A stretch of DNA of 64,000 nucleotides, from NCBI RefSeq assembly GCF_007859295.1, contig NZ_VOHB01000002.1, positions 2,277,945 to 2,341,944 of the forward strand, given 5' to 3'. How positions within the stretch are numbered: position 1 is the first letter of the stretch; each line of letters begins with the position of its first letter. Made by a program: the position numbers and the translations under genes. The notes beneath the pieces are model-generated. The model had not been told where the DNA came from. It saw only the letters and a list, made by a program, of their open reading frames with translations, and did not search any database. Positions 1-8,865 of this stretch are shown here, piece after piece. Source of the stretch: Planococcus sp. CPCC 101016. GTDB lineage: Bacteria > Bacillota > Bacilli > Bacillales_A > Planococcaceae.

Positions 1-509
1 TTTCCGACATTGGTACAGCCGACCACATAAACATCTTTGCCTTTGCGGTATTTCTCGATGGCTTCCATAGCTTCCGGAATCCCTGTTCCTCTATGGGCAC
101 TGACCGTCAAAATGTCAACCGGCTGCAATCCCAGTTTTCTGGCTTCCTGTTTCATCCAATGAATCAACTTATGTTGTTTGACCGACTTTGGCAAAAGATC
201 CGCTTTATTGGCAATCAACAGAATGTTATTATTCCCTACAAAACGGTGAAGGCCTGGAAGCCAGCTGCCATTAAAGTCAAAAATATCAACAATTTTTACG
301 ATCAGGCCTTCGCGTTCCCCTAAGCCATTTAAAATCCGTAAAAAATCATCATCCGTTAAAGAAACCGGTTGAAGTTCGTTGTAGTTTTTCAGACGGAAGC
401 ACCGCTGGCAAATAATTTCTTCTTTTTCTAACGAAGATGGCGGAGCATATCCTACCTCTTCTTTATTCTCAGTTTGAATCTGTACACCGCATCCGATGCA
501 AGTTGGCAT
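1..509 (-). CDS. yqeH: YqeH, circularly permuted GTPase for 30S ribosome assembly (partial, C-terminal part outside window)
   Basis: I read this from the minus strand; only the first 169 codons are inside the window. The protein opens with a zinc-finger pair, MPTCIGC near residues 4-7 and CQRC near residue 36, typical of the N-terminal treble clef of YqeH. It then shows NKADLL (the G4 motif) before GCTNVGK (the start of the G1/P-loop). G4 preceding G1 is the circular permutation that defines this GTPase family. YqeH is known to be needed for 30S subunit biogenesis. The start ATG at 509 lies 5 nt after the yqeG stop, so the two are co-transcribed, as in Bacillus subtilis. Confidence 0.93.
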   Translation of the reverse strand, partial: MPTCIGCGVQIQTENKEEVGYAPPSSLEKEEIICQRCFRLKNYNELQPVSLTDDDFLRILNGLGEREGLIVKIVDIFDFNGSWLPGLHRFVGNNNILLIANKADLLPKSVKQHKLIHWMKQEARKLGLQPVDILTVSAHRGTGIPEAMEAIEKYRKGKDVYVVGCTNVG

Positions 510-514
510 TTCAC

Positions 515-1036
515 TCAATTTTCTTCCTCCCACATCAATTGTCCTTTTTCTTTTAACCTCTTCATAATTCTGCGTTCCACTCTCCGGTTGAAGCGCGTGA
601 AAAAGCCGTCAGATTGAGCTACTGGCAAGACCAAAATCGTATGCATCTTGTTCAGATTGCCGCCAAAAATATCCGTCAGCATCTGATCGCCAATTACCAC
701 TACCTGATCACGTCTTGCTTCCATAATCCGAAGCGCTTTCCGGAATGCACGCCCCATCGGTTTACGAGCCTGATGGATAAATGGAATGCCTAATGGATCC
801 GCGAATGATTTTACACGCAGTTCCTTATTATTGGAGACGATGACAACTTGTATACCAGCATCCTTCATCGATTTCAGCCATTCGATCAATTTCGGCGTTG
901 CGTCAGGACGATCCCATTCCACAAGCGTATTATCCAAATCAGTGATAATGCCCCTAATATTCTTTTCAATCAATGTTTCCGGCTTGATGTCAAAAACTTC
1001 TTTTACATATTGGCTTGGTACAAAATTCTGATACAC
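515..1036 (-). CDS. yqeG: YqeG, HAD-superfamily (subfamily IIIA) phosphatase
   Basis: This is a 173-residue protein with complete HAD motifs: DLDNT at residues 33-37 (nucleophile D33, acid/base D35), VSNN with S68, RKP with K92, and GDQMLTD with D117 and D122. It has no cap domain insertion, which fits the IIIA group. The true substrate of YqeG is not established. It is first in a unit with yqeH, a position conserved in Bacillales, so a link to ribosome assembly or cell-envelope metabolism is possible but inferred from context only. Confidence 0.93.
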   Translation of the reverse strand: MYQNFVPSQYVKEVFDIKPETLIEKNIRGIITDLDNTLVEWDRPDATPKLIEWLKSMKDAGIQVVIVSNNKELRVKSFADPLGIPFIHQARKPMGRAFRKALRIMEARRDQVVVIGDQMLTDIFGGNLNKMHTILVLPVAQSDGFFTRFNRRVERRIMKRLKEKGQLMWEEEN

Positions 1037-1073
1037 TGCAACCCACTCCTGTTTTCGAACTTAATGCTATTGA

Positions 1074-1847
1074 TTATATCATATTTCCTAACGCTTCTCC
1101 CACCTTGATCCGTTGACCGTTGGACATATCTTCGACAAATTTGATCGAATCTTTTTCGAAGAACAGAACAACTGTGGAACCGAAACTGAAATAGCCAATT
1201 TCGTTTCCTTTTTTCCAGTCGTTACCGGTTTCCGTCAACTTAATGGAATTGACAAACATGGCACCGACTTTGACTAACAGTATCTTACCAAATGCCGTTT
1301 CAAGCTCTGTTATCATGCGGTAATTGCCGCTGATCGGCGCCTTTCCATATTGTAGACCGGCAGCATTGACCGGATACGATTTCTTGCCAAGCACAAATTG
1401 TTTTTTCACTTTGCCGTCAACCGGGCTATGAATTCGGTGATAATCGGCAGGCGATAAATAAAGAACTGCATATTTGCCATTATGATAGCGGTCAGCCAAA
1501 TCTTTATCTCCCAACAAATCGGCTAGGGAATAATGCTGGCCTTTAACCAGAAAACGGACATCTTCCTGAAGATCTCCTGCAATTTCAATTTTCCCGTCCA
1601 CTGGAGATACTACTGAAACAGACGAGACCGGTCGGCTATCCACCGTCAGTTTACGCACAAAAAAAGCGTGGAGAGTCGGAAAGGAGTCCAATGGCTCTTC
1701 AACGTCATCCGTTAAGATTTGATAGGCTTTGATATAGCCCGGAATAAATCTGCGGCTGTTTTTGGATTGAGCAAATTGGCGTATCAAATTCGAAGTAAAA
1801 GCTCCGTTCGTCAGTTCGATTGAACGCTGGTACAAATATTTTTTCAT
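1074..1847 (-). CDS. psd: Phosphatidylserine decarboxylase proenzyme
   Basis: Psd converts phosphatidylserine to phosphatidylethanolamine at the membrane. The proenzyme cleaves itself at a Gly-Ser bond to form a pyruvoyl group; the site is visible as FGST near residue 222-225 of the 257-residue product. The Asp and His expected for self-cleavage are in SPVDG (about residue 84) and YHRIHSP (about residue 137). I chose the ATG at 1847 because GGAGG stands 6 nt before it; an upstream in-frame ATG at 1895 lacks a ribosome binding site. It is divergent from pssA, which makes its substrate. Confidence 0.93.
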   Translation of the reverse strand: MKKYLYQRSIELTNGAFTSNLIRQFAQSKNSRRFIPGYIKAYQILTDDVEEPLDSFPTLHAFFVRKLTVDSRPVSSVSVVSPVDGKIEIAGDLQEDVRFLVKGQHYSLADLLGDKDLADRYHNGKYAVLYLSPADYHRIHSPVDGKVKKQFVLGKKSYPVNAAGLQYGKAPISGNYRMITELETAFGKILLVKVGAMFVNSIKLTETGNDWKKGNEIGYFSFGSTVVLFFEKDSIKFVEDMSNGQRIKVGEALGNMI

Positions 1848-1861
1848 AGAGATGCCTCCGT

Positions 1862-1942
1862 TGCTAAAATAGTCTACCATTTTTTTACCTTTCACAGTAT
1901 AATAGAGTGAACAAGTTTACAAAAAAGAAGGAGTGTTTTCCA
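1862..1942. promoter_or_regulatory. Divergent psd/pssA control region
   Basis: On the plus strand a TATAAT hexamer lies at 1898-1903, about 40 nt before the proposed pssA start; no good -35 element is visible at 16-18 nt. The minus strand carries TATACT-like sequence over the same bases for psd. The arrangement would let one region serve both phosphatidylethanolamine genes. Only the -10 element is convincing. Confidence 0.4.
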
Positions 1943-2482
1943 TTGTTAATAACAGAAAGAATGGATCACACCATAAAAAAGTTGAGGTCTCAGACGGCAA
2001 ATACCATCACTATCGGTAATATGCTGTTTGGCGGAGCTTCTCTTATGGCCACTTTAAATGGATCTTATAGCTATAGCGTGCTATTTATATTTATTGCGGC
2101 TTTTTTGGACCGCTTTGACGGTATGGTGGCAAGAAAATTTAATCAGGAATCCGATTTGGGCAAACAGCTCGATTCGATGAGCGACATATTATCTTTTGGT
2201 GTTGCCCCCGCAATTTTAATTTACCAGCTTGTCTTATCTGACTTTGGTTTTATCGGAATGGTATTCACTGTACTTTATATCTCATGTGGCGCTTTCCGAT
2301 TAGCGCGCTTCAATATTACGGATTCCACCGGATATTTCACTGGGTTGCCAATCACAGCTGCAGGTACAGTTATCACATTTTCCTATTTTGCGCTGCCGGT
2401 TTTTTCTCCGGTCGTCTACATGTTTCTGTTCATCATCTGTGCCTTATTGATGATTAGCACATTCACCTTGAAAAAAGTTTAA
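1943..2482 (+). CDS. pssA: CDP-diacylglycerol-serine O-phosphatidyltransferase
   Basis: This membrane enzyme makes phosphatidylserine from CDP-diacylglycerol and serine. The CDP-alcohol phosphotransferase motif DG-x2-AR-x8-G-x3-D-x3-D is complete (residues 59-81 of a 179-residue product), and several hydrophobic membrane segments follow. I chose a TTG start at 1943 because AAGAAGGAG lies 9 nt before it; an upstream GTG at 1907 has no binding site, and an ATG at 1961 is the alternative. It is divergent from psd, so both steps of phosphatidylethanolamine synthesis sit together. A strong terminator follows. Confidence 0.9.
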   Translation: MLITERMDHTIKKLRSQTANTITIGNMLFGGASLMATLNGSYSYSVLFIFIAAFLDRFDGMVARKFNQESDLGKQLDSMSDILSFGVAPAILIYQLVLSDFGFIGMVFTVLYISCGAFRLARFNITDSTGYFTGLPITAAGTVITFSYFALPVFSPVVYMFLFIICALLMISTFTLKKV

Positions 2483-2522
2483 AAAAGCTGAGCGACGTTG
2501 AGAAAACGTCCTCAGCTTTTTT
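2481..2522. terminator. Bidirectional terminator between pssA and mtnN
   Basis: An AAAAAAGCTGAG arm and a CTCAGCTTTTTT arm form a hairpin with A- and T-tracts on both sides. It can end pssA on the plus strand and mtnN on the minus strand. Confidence 0.88.
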
Positions 2523-2536
2523 GTGTCTTGAACAAC

Positions 2537-3241
2537 TTAGATGCGTGCTGCCAATTGGCTGATCACGTTAAAGACAATTTCCGTAGAATGTTTTGCCGCC
2601 GTCGGCAAAAATTCATCGAATGATATGGAGGATTCTTTTCCGGCAATGTCTGATAAGGCTCGGATGACCACAAATGCAACATCAAATTGATAGCAGACCT
2701 GCGCAACTGCTGCCGCTTCCATTTCTGCCGCTTTCATAGTCGGGAAGTATTCACGCACTTTGGCTACACGCTCCGGGTCATTCATAAAAGAATCACCAGT
2801 TGCAATCAACCCGACTGCATAATCATGCTGGCCCATTTCCTTGACTGCTTTGACTGCCAATTCGATCAACTCTTCATTAGAAGTGAACGCGGCAGGCAAT
2901 TGAGGCACTTGCCCCATTTCATAGCCAAAGACCGTGACGTCCACGTCATGATGACGTACTTCATCGGAAATGACCACTGCACCAACTTCAAGTTCTTCGT
3001 CAAAGCCGCCTGCTGATCCGATGTTGATGACAATATCCGGACGGTATTGCTGCAGAAGAATCGTAGTTGACATTGCAGCATTAACTTTGCCGATGCCACT
3101 TTTCAACAAAACGATTTCCTGTCCTTCGTATGTACCCAAAGTAAATTCGCATTTTGCGATTTCTTCCGTCTGAGGATTTTCCAGACCGCTTCTCAATAGT
3201 TGAACTTCTTCTTCCATCGCACCAATTACACCGATTTTCAT
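2537..3241 (-). CDS. mtnN: 5'-methylthioadenosine/S-adenosylhomocysteine nucleosidase
   Basis: The enzyme removes adenine from methylthioadenosine and S-adenosylhomocysteine, feeding methionine salvage and the activated methyl cycle. Numbered from the chosen start, the family's catalytic residues are present: E12 in GAMEEE, E175 in AEMEAAA, and D198 in ALSDIAG. GSAGG and the nucleoside loop are also intact. The start at 3241 was chosen over an ATG at 3256 because GGGGA lies 8 nt before it. In B. subtilis this gene precedes yrrT; here a 500 nt non-coding stretch full of repeats lies upstream. Confidence 0.94.
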   Translation of the reverse strand: MKIGVIGAMEEEVQLLRSGLENPQTEEIAKCEFTLGTYEGQEIVLLKSGIGKVNAAMSTTILLQQYRPDIVINIGSAGGFDEELEVGAVVISDEVRHHDVDVTVFGYEMGQVPQLPAAFTSNEELIELAVKAVKEMGQHDYAVGLIATGDSFMNDPERVAKVREYFPTMKAAEMEAAAVAQVCYQFDVAFVVIRALSDIAGKESSISFDEFLPTAAKHSTEIVFNVISQLAARI

Positions 3242-3328
3242 TTTGCTATTCCCCATTCCAGCGTCAATTTATCTTACCTGAGTCAATACCCTATTACATA
3301 TAAATGTTACTTATGATCTTCGCCTGCT

Positions 3329-3424
3329 GATATTCCCCAAAACAGCTCCGCTTTCGGGCCCGCAGGATGCGGGTCATGCAGCTGGTGCGACAGGACGTCG
3401 CGACGGCAGCTGCCAAGGGCTTGC
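3329..3424 (+). repeat. Intergenic repeat family B, copy 1
   Basis: These 96 nt align without gaps to 37299-37394 at roughly 83 percent identity by eye. A hairpin GGCCCGC-aggat-GCGGGTC is identical in both copies. A second hairpin, GCGAC-aggac-GTCGC, becomes GCGAC-aggac-GTTGC in the other copy, which keeps the pairing by a G-U wobble. No coding sense is evident. Confidence 0.8.
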
Positions 3425-3525
3425 CCGAGTGGATTTATTTTATATCGCTTCGCTGCTTTGCCCCATATCGTTTATGAAACCAGCAAAAAAAGTACTCGTA
3501 TCATAATAATACATTTCTTAGCGCA

Positions 3526-3688
3526 GGCGCGTCCAGGGGCTAGGCGAAGTAAGAAGACAGGCGTCCTTTGCCCGGCTACTTGCGGGAGCCAATGAGGGAC
3601 CAGGCATTCCTGGGACCTCATTTGCGACGAGCTTGCGCAGGAGCAGTTGTCTTTGCCCTACCTAAAGCGGCCGAAGCGATGTGTAAAA
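3526..3688 (+). repeat. Intergenic repeat family C, long copy
   Basis: The first 64 nt, starting at GGCGCGTCCAGGGGCTA, and the last 35 nt match 18331-18426. The middle carries about 70 nt missing from the other copy. That middle part contains a near-perfect hairpin at 3591-3622: AATGAGG and CCAGG pair with CCTGG and CCTCATT around a CATT loop, with facing GA/GA bases between the two helices. Confidence 0.7.
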
Positions 3689-3720
3689 GCTTGTTTCTTA
3701 AGTTCAACTTAATATTATAA

Positions 3721-3755
3721 CAAAGAAAAAGACGCCATTATTAATAGGCGCCTTC
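3721..3755 (-). terminator. yrrS terminator overlapping its stop codon
   Basis: On the minus strand AAGGCGCC pairs with GGCGTCTT (one G-U), followed by TTTTTCTTTG. The 5' arm lies in the last codons of yrrS. Confidence 0.8.
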
Positions 3756-4472
3756 CAGTGTTTTCAAAACATCCATCTTCACTGGCTTCCAGCCTTCGCC
3801 GTCTACCCATTCCATGTGGACACGGTATTTCTCGGATTCGTCTTTAGACTGCACAGTCGCGATTGATTTTTGCGGACCGCCGCCATTTTTGATCATCATG
3901 ACATACATATTGTTTGGATCAAGACCCGTAGCATAAGAAACTGCATTCACTTTTTCTTTCCAATCCACAGAATCTTTTTGGTAGACAGAGACATGGTCAC
4001 CTTTCTGCTTGGTGCCAACCGGCTCCCAACTTGTATTGATGACTGTTTCTTCTACTATCGGATCGCTTGAATCCTCACGTGTAATGGTCCCGCCTTTTGT
4101 GACAGATCCCTCTTTTTCTTTAGCTTTTGCTTCTTCTTCAGCTTTCTTTTCTGCTTCTTCTTTAGCTTTTGCCTCTTCTTCAGCTTTCTTGGCTGCTTCT
4201 TCCGCTTTGGCTTCAGCGTCTTCATCCTCGTCACCGGCACTTGCACTTTCACCGTCTTCAGAGCCACTCGTTTGTTGTTCGGTTCCAGTTGAGATTGCTA
4301 CTTCTTCAGACTCACTTGCCTGATTGTCCCCTCCACTAAACAGCATAGAAACTCCGATAATGAGAATCAATGCAAATACCAGACCGATCATAATATTTAA
4401 TATGGAATTTGACCGGCTTTTGTCTTTCTTTTTCTTCAAACGAGAGGGATATGGTTTTTCTTCGTTAGTCAT
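3741..4472 (-). CDS. yrrS: YrrS, membrane-anchored DUF1510 protein
   Basis: A 243-residue protein in four parts: a basic N-terminus (residues 10-20, RLKKKKDKSR), one membrane segment (about 25-46), a low-complexity middle rich in Glu, Ala and Lys (about 82-124) that probably forms a long charged helix, and a conserved C-terminal DUF1510 domain (about 142-243) outside the cell. In B. subtilis YrrS is encoded next to a penicillin-binding protein and is linked to cell-envelope work, but its exact role is not settled. It follows greA in the same direction, with a terminator between them. Confidence 0.88.
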   Translation of the reverse strand: MTNEEKPYPSRLKKKKDKSRSNSILNIMIGLVFALILIIGVSMLFSGGDNQASESEEVAISTGTEQQTSGSEDGESASAGDEDEDAEAKAEEAAKKAEEEAKAKEEAEKKAEEEAKAKEKEGSVTKGGTITREDSSDPIVEETVINTSWEPVGTKQKGDHVSVYQKDSVDWKEKVNAVSYATGLDPNNMYVMMIKNGGGPQKSIATVQSKDESEKYRVHMEWVDGEGWKPVKMDVLKTLEGAY

Positions 4473-4565
4473 TAGATGTCCCCCTTTCTCAATAGTTTAC
4501 CATAAATCCAGTATGACAAATTTGACGTTTTAGCGATAGTTTCGTTTCAGTTAAAGTATAAATAA

Positions 4566-4604
4566 TGAGAAACGGCCATCCCCTTTTACAGAATGGCCGC
4601 TTTA
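4566..4604 (-). terminator. greA terminator
   Basis: On the minus strand GCGGCCATTC and GGATGGCCGT form a hairpin that begins one base after the greA stop. The tail is only moderately T-rich. Confidence 0.75.
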
Positions 4605-5081
4605 TCACGTGATTGAAACAATCTTGATTTCCATTTCTCCGCCTGGTGTCAAAACTTTGACGTTTTCACCAATCGTACGGCCAATCATGCTTTTCGCAAT
4701 CGGGGAATCATTTGAAATGCGGCCTTCTAAAGGATCCGCTTCAGCTGATCCAACAATTGTGTAGGATTCTTTATCGCCATCTGGAACTTCTATAAAGGTT
4801 ACAGTCGTACCTAACCGAACGATATCTCTATTTGATTCATTTTCATTTATGATAACCGCATTGCGGATCATCGATTCAAGTGTTGAGATACGGCCTTCTA
4901 CAAAAGCCTGATCTTCTTTTGCAGAGTCATACTCTGCATTCTCAGACAAATCACCAAAATCACGGGCGATTTTAATTCGTTCAACTACTTCTTTACGTTT
5001 AATCGTTTTCAGAAAGTCCAGTTCATCTTCCAACTTCTGCTTTCCTGCAGCTGTCATTGGAAATTGTTTTTCGTTAGCCAT
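4605..5081 (-). CDS. greA: Transcription elongation factor GreA
   Basis: GreA rescues backtracked RNA polymerase by stimulating transcript cleavage. The 158-residue product has the N-terminal coiled-coil with the tip acidic pair in DLSENAEYD, the residues that reach the polymerase active site, and the C-terminal FKBP-like domain ending in [10 protein letters not shown]. The start at 5081 was preferred to a GTG at 5090 because GGAG sits 8 nt upstream of it. It follows udk in the trmR-udk-greA unit. Confidence 0.96.
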   Translation of the reverse strand: MANEKQFPMTAAGKQKLEDELDFLKTIKRKEVVERIKIARDFGDLSENAEYDSAKEDQAFVEGRISTLESMIRNAVIINENESNRDIVRLGTTVTFIEVPDGDKESYTIVGSAEADPLEGRISNDSPIAKSMIGRTIGENVKVLTPGGEMEIKIVSIT

Positions 5082-5161
5082 TGTTTCCACTCCTTCAACT
5101 GCTGACCTGGATGCACATATGCAACCGTCAGTCTGGTCTCATCATATTATAGATTGTCAAT

Positions 5162-5785
5162 CTATTCAAGAATAGTTTTGATTTTTGTGACCATTAAATC
5201 AATTGCCACTTCATTTTGTCCGCCTTCTGGGATAATAACATCTGCATAACGCTTTGTCGGTTCGATAAATTGATTGTGCATCGGACGGACAACAGTCAGA
5301 TATTGTTCAATGACGGAATCAATGGTTCGTCCGCGTTCATTGATATCACGCAGCAAACGGCGGATGATCCTCAAATCGCCATCTGTGTCGACAAAAAGTT
5401 TTATATCCATCAATTCACGCAAGCGCACATCTTCGAGCACTAAGATGCCTTCAAGAATGATAACATCTTTCGGTTCTATTAACACCGTTTCTTCTGCACG
5501 AGTATGAATTGCATAATTATAGACCGGTTTTTCGATTGGACGGCGCTCAAGCAACTCATTGATATGCTCAATCAGCAAATCAGTATCAAATGCCAATGGA
5601 TGGTCATAGTTTGTTTCCAACCGCTCTTCAAAAGCCAAATGGCTTTGATCTTTGTAATAATAATCCTGCTCGATTACTACCACTGAGTTTTCTTTAAATA
5701 CTTCATAGATGGAGTTCGTTACACTCGTTTTACCCGAGCCAGAACCTCCTGCGATCCCAATAACGACCGGCCTTTTTTTAGACAT
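5162..5785 (-). CDS. udk: Uridine kinase
   Basis: Udk phosphorylates uridine and cytidine in pyrimidine salvage. The P-loop GGSGSGKTS is at residues 13-21 and the acceptor-side motif EQDYYYKD follows. The start at 5785 is preceded by AAGGAG at 9 nt. An in-frame ATG at 5824 would overlap the trmR stop and would add 13 residues outside the family consensus. In B. subtilis two U32 peptidase genes (yrrN, yrrO) separate trmR from udk; they are missing here. Confidence 0.96.
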   Translation of the reverse strand: MSKKRPVVIGIAGGSGSGKTSVTNSIYEVFKENSVVVIEQDYYYKDQSHLAFEERLETNYDHPLAFDTDLLIEHINELLERRPIEKPVYNYAIHTRAEETVLIEPKDVIILEGILVLEDVRLRELMDIKLFVDTDGDLRIIRRLLRDINERGRTIDSVIEQYLTVVRPMHNQFIEPTKRYADVIIPEGGQNEVAIDLMVTKIKTILE

Positions 5786-5820
5786 GTTATTTAGCTCCTT
5801 GCCAACCTCTTTTAGTTTAT

Positions 5821-6426
5821 TCATTTCTTTCTGCAGATCATAATGCCGTCTCCCGAAGACAGTAACTCCGTGTCATAATGAGGGTGATTGAGCATCTGTT
5901 CCTTAAAAGCCGCCAGATTGCGGATCATTGTCCGCTTTCTTCTTGGCACCTCAGCTATTGGAATATCCGAAAGGCCATGCATGGCCATATTATCGCAGTA
6001 TATGATTCCGCCTGTTGGCAATAACGCTTCGTACTTATTGAAAAAGCGTTCATATTGCCCTTTTGCCGCATCAATGAAAATGGCGTCATACTGCGCATTG
6101 AGAGTAGACAACTCAAGTGCCAGTGCATCTGCATGAAAAATGCGGATGCGATCCTGCAGCCCCGTTTGCGCAATAAATTCCACCGCTTTTTGATACCTGG
6201 AATCATCGCGTTCAATTGTATCTACTGTACAAGCCGGTAAAGCTTCCGCCATTTTTATCGCTGAAAAACCGATTGCCGCACCAATTTCCAGTATCTTCTC
6301 AGGTTGCTGATCTTTTAACAAATCCAGCAGTTCCTCCATGCCCTGCTCTTCCATAATAGGCACATGATGCGCAGCAGCATAAGCCTGAATCGCTTCAAGC
6401 GTCGTTGATAATTGATTGTTCGCCAT
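5821..6426 (-). CDS. trmR: tRNA 5-hydroxyuridine methyltransferase TrmR (O-methyltransferase family 3)
   Basis: A 201-residue SAM-dependent methyltransferase. Motif I is [11 protein letters not shown] (residues 45-55), and the metal-binding Asp is in FIDAAKGQY (about 119). TrmR converts 5-hydroxyuridine to 5-methoxyuridine at the tRNA wobble position in Bacilli. The assignment rests on sequence plus conserved position next to mltG and udk. A TGG-TAAAAT extended -10 element lies about 35 nt upstream, just after the mltG terminator, so a new transcript may start here. Confidence 0.88.
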   Translation of the reverse strand: MANNQLSTTLEAIQAYAAAHHVPIMEEQGMEELLDLLKDQQPEKILEIGAAIGFSAIKMAEALPACTVDTIERDDSRYQKAVEFIAQTGLQDRIRIFHADALALELSTLNAQYDAIFIDAAKGQYERFFNKYEALLPTGGIIYCDNMAMHGLSDIPIAEVPRRKRTMIRNLAAFKEQMLNHPHYDTELLSSGDGIMICRKK

Positions 6427-6476
6427 ACTGGAATGCTCCTTTTCGACTCCGCAAAAATTACTTCAAATTTTACCAT

Positions 6477-6510
6477 AAAAAGAGAAGGAAAGCGAGGACG
6501 CTTCCTTCTC
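6477..6510 (-). terminator. mltG terminator
   Basis: GAGAAGGAAGCG pairs with CGCTTTCCTTCTC on the minus strand (one bulged base) and is followed by TTTTT, 7 nt after the mltG stop. Confidence 0.9.
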
Positions 6511-6517
6511 GGTGGTT

Positions 6518-7642
6518 TTAGTTTCCGATATGTTCATCCCGGTTGGCTAAATGCTCTTCATATGTTTTGGCAAAATAGTTCTTGCCTTCGGAATCAGCCA
6601 GGAAATAGAAATAATCGGTGTCAGCGGGATCAAGTACCGCTTCGAGTGAAGATCCACCCGCGTTGGCAATAGGCCCTGGTGGCAATCCTTTGTTCTGGTA
6701 GGTGCTGTACGGATGTTCAAACTCGTAATCTGTATTGAACAAGCGATCTTTATGCTCGCCCATTGCATAGATAACTGTCGGGTCCGTCTGCAGCGGCATA
6801 TCGTCTTCCAGTCGGTTATAAAACACACTGGCAATGGTCTGCCGGTCTGCCTGGGCTGTTGCTTCTTCTTCCAACAAGGATGCAAAAGTCAACAGCCAAT
6901 GCGGCGACTTGTCAAGCTCTTCTAAAACGCTTTGATACTGCATGACATTTGCCTGTGTCGTACTCAGCATCTGTTCAATAAGAAGCGTTAATGGTGGATC
7001 TTCTTCGAAGATTGGATAAGTTGCCGGGAACAGATATCCTTCAAGCGCGTAACGGACATCTTCGCCCAATATTTCTTCTGTCAGCAAATCAGGGTATTTG
7101 ATCATCAATTCTTCGATGTATGCAGGATCTTGGATTTTCTCCAAAAATTCTTCGGCAGTATATGAAGTCTTTTCCGCAATGACATTTTCAGCAATTTGTT
7201 CTACGGTCAAGCCTTCGGGAACGTTGATCGTAAACAGCGGCTCACGGTAGACCTTGCCGGTTTTCAGGCTTTCTGTGATCTCATCAAGTGTCATAGACGG
7301 CATCAGATCATACGTACCTGCCTGAAACTCTGATTCGTTGTTGAATTTCACGTAGTACTTGTATATACGCGCATCTTCAATAACGCCGTTTTCTTCAAGC
7401 AATGTCGCAATGCTGTCGAGACCTGATCCAATCGGCACTTCAACAGAAATAATTTCTTCTGAATCCGGATCAACAGGCTCCAATGCACTGGAAACATAAT
7501 TATAAATTTGGAAGCCTGCTATTCCGATAATGATTAATAGAATCAGCGTAACTATCAATACGATGCGTCGGACGACTCTCACTTCCTTCTTCTTTTCTGA
7601 CATTCTCTCAAACATAATCTCTTTTTTTGACGGTTTCTCCAC
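6518..7642 (-). CDS. mltG: Endolytic murein transglycosylase MltG
   Basis: MltG cuts nascent glycan strands during peptidoglycan synthesis. The product has a cytoplasmic tail, one membrane helix (about residues 26-48), a LysM-like region, and the YceG catalytic domain with EGYLFPATY (about 201-209), the catalytic Glu in SLLEEEA (about 258-260) and NRL...LQTDPTVIYA. I chose the GTG at 7642 because AGGGGGG lies 5 nt before it; the ATG at 7615 is the alternative, and the frame opens further upstream without support. Confidence 0.9.
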   Translation of the reverse strand: MEKPSKKEIMFERMSEKKKEVRVVRRIVLIVTLILLIIIGIAGFQIYNYVSSALEPVDPDSEEIISVEVPIGSGLDSIATLLEENGVIEDARIYKYYVKFNNESEFQAGTYDLMPSMTLDEITESLKTGKVYREPLFTINVPEGLTVEQIAENVIAEKTSYTAEEFLEKIQDPAYIEELMIKYPDLLTEEILGEDVRYALEGYLFPATYPIFEEDPPLTLLIEQMLSTTQANVMQYQSVLEELDKSPHWLLTFASLLEEEATAQADRQTIASVFYNRLEDDMPLQTDPTVIYAMGEHKDRLFNTDYEFEHPYSTYQNKGLPPGPIANAGGSSLEAVLDPADTDYFYFLADSEGKNYFAKTYEEHLANRDEHIGN

Positions 7643-7727
7643 GGGTTCCCCCCCTAGCTTTTCTCTTCTACAGAAATTGAACTGAAAATGTCCAACTTCT
7701 AACAGTATACAAGAAAAGCGCACAAAA

Positions 7728-7760
7728 GAAAAAGACGGAATCAGCAATCAATTCCGTCCC
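7728..7760 (-). terminator. yrzB terminator
   Basis: GACGGAAT and ATTCCGTC form an 8 bp stem followed by TTTTTCTTTT, 9 nt after the yrzB stop. It separates yrzL-ruvX-yrzB from mltG. Confidence 0.88.
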
Positions 7761-7768
7761 TCCCAATT

Positions 7769-8077
7769 TTAAAGCTCTTCGTTTTCTTCTTCTTCGTCAA
7801 GGAACGTGTTCAGCATTTCTTCGATCATGTCCCACTCTGCATCAGTTTCAACTGGGCGAAGCTCGCCGCCGCCTACAGTATCATCTGAGTCAGGATTTTC
7901 GGTAAAGGAAGATGCATGAATTTCAATTTCGCCTTCTTCATCTTCTTCAGCGCCTACCGGGAAATACAAAACGTATGATTTTCCGAAGTCAGCTGATTCA
8001 AATGTAAACAATACTTCAAATAATTGTTCGTTGCCGTTTTCATCAACGACTGTAATGTGCTCTTGTCCGTGTTCCAT
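7769..8077 (-). CDS. yrzB: YrzB, DUF1292 acidic protein
   Basis: A small, strongly acidic soluble protein of 102 residues with the DUF1292 pattern, including [19 protein letters not shown] near the start and a Glu-rich end. The function of this family is unknown. It is always found after ruvX in Bacillales, as here: the start at 8077 is 13 nt past the ruvX stop and is preceded by GAGGTGA. An in-frame codon at 8107 would overlap ruvX and lacks a binding site. Confidence 0.88.
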   Translation of the reverse strand: MEHGQEHITVVDENGNEQLFEVLFTFESADFGKSYVLYFPVGAEEDEEGEIEIHASSFTENPDSDDTVGGGELRPVETDAEWDMIEEMLNTFLDEEEENEEL

Positions 8078-8090
8078 TTGCGTCACCTCA

Positions 8091-8507
8091 TTATTTTTTA
8101 AAATCAAGATAGCCTTGCAAAATCATGACTGCCGCCATCTTGTCGATCACTTTTTTGCGATTTTTGCGGCTGACATCAGCGGAGATCAACATCTTCTCTG
8201 CTGCCGACGTCGTAAGCCGTTCATCCCATAGGACCACCGGTATACTATACGCTTCTTTCAGCAAAGCTGCAAATCTTTCAGATGCTTCAGCACGCGGGCC
8301 GATTGAATTGTTCATGTTTTTCGGATAACCGACAACCGCTTCGGTCACTTCATATTGCTTGATCAGTTCGCCGAGACGGTCCATTCCAAATTCTTCGATC
8401 GCTTCATTTATTTTGACGGTTTCGATTCCTTGGGCTGTCCAGCCCATCGGATCGCTGATTGCGACTCCGATTGTTTTCGAACCGACGTCAAGTCCCATTA
8501 TGCGCAT
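8091..8507 (-). CDS. ruvX: RuvX/YqgF-family RNase H-fold nuclease (16S rRNA 5' maturation)
   Basis: A 138-residue protein with the RNase H-like acidic residues: D in [12 protein letters not shown] in TEAVVGYP, and D in [11 protein letters not shown]. coli YqgF has been implicated in maturation of the 16S rRNA 5' end, and some homologues cut Holliday junctions. Two ATG codons in tandem (8510 and 8507) overlap the yrzL stop; the second has better spacing from GGGGA. It is the middle gene of the conserved yrzL-ruvX-yrzB operon. Confidence 0.92.
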   Translation of the reverse strand: MRIMGLDVGSKTIGVAISDPMGWTAQGIETVKINEAIEEFGMDRLGELIKQYEVTEAVVGYPKNMNNSIGPRAEASERFAALLKEAYSIPVVLWDERLTTSAAEKMLISADVSRKNRKKVIDKMAAVMILQGYLDFKK

Positions 8508-8509
8508 CA

Positions 8510-8776
8510 TTATTCCCCGTTATTCTTCTTGATATAGAACTTTACCAGTTCTTCCAGAATTTCATCCCGTTCTAGTTTGCGAATCATATTTCGCGCATCC
8601 TGGTGGCGAGGAATATAAGCCGGATCACCTGATAATAAATATCCGACAATCTGATTGATCGGGTTATAACCTTTTTCTTCAAGTGCAGCATGGACTTGAA
8701 GCATCACCTGCTTCACTTCCTGCTCCATCGACTCATCAGACGAATCGAATTTCATAGTTCGATCAAATGAACTCAC
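8510..8776 (-). CDS. yrzL: IreB/YrzL-family regulatory phosphoprotein
   Basis: Eighty-eight residues matching the UPF0297 family, with the signature [18 protein letters not shown]. In Enterococcus the homologue IreB is a phosphorylation target of the PASTA kinase IreK; whether that holds here is unknown. I chose GTG at 8776 because the product then starts like the family ([10 protein letters not shown]) and GAGGTG lies about 7 nt upstream. It is the first gene of yrzL-ruvX-yrzB. Confidence 0.9.
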   Translation of the reverse strand: MSSFDRTMKFDSSDESMEQEVKQVMLQVHAALEEKGYNPINQIVGYLLSGDPAYIPRHQDARNMIRKLERDEILEELVKFYIKKNNGE

Positions 8777-8865
8777 GACAAGCACCTCGCTTTCGGATTT
8801 TGAATAGGAATAATTGCTCCTGCTGTCTGTTTTCCATTATAACCGATAGCGTGGATTTATTAAAC

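Larger units (their letters stand above)
3242..3740. other. Gene-free interval holding two intergenic repeats
   Basis: No convincing coding frame. It holds one copy of repeat family B (3329-3424) and the long copy of family C (3526-3688), listed separately. The last 50 bases are AT-rich and end in the yrrS terminator. Confidence 0.7.
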
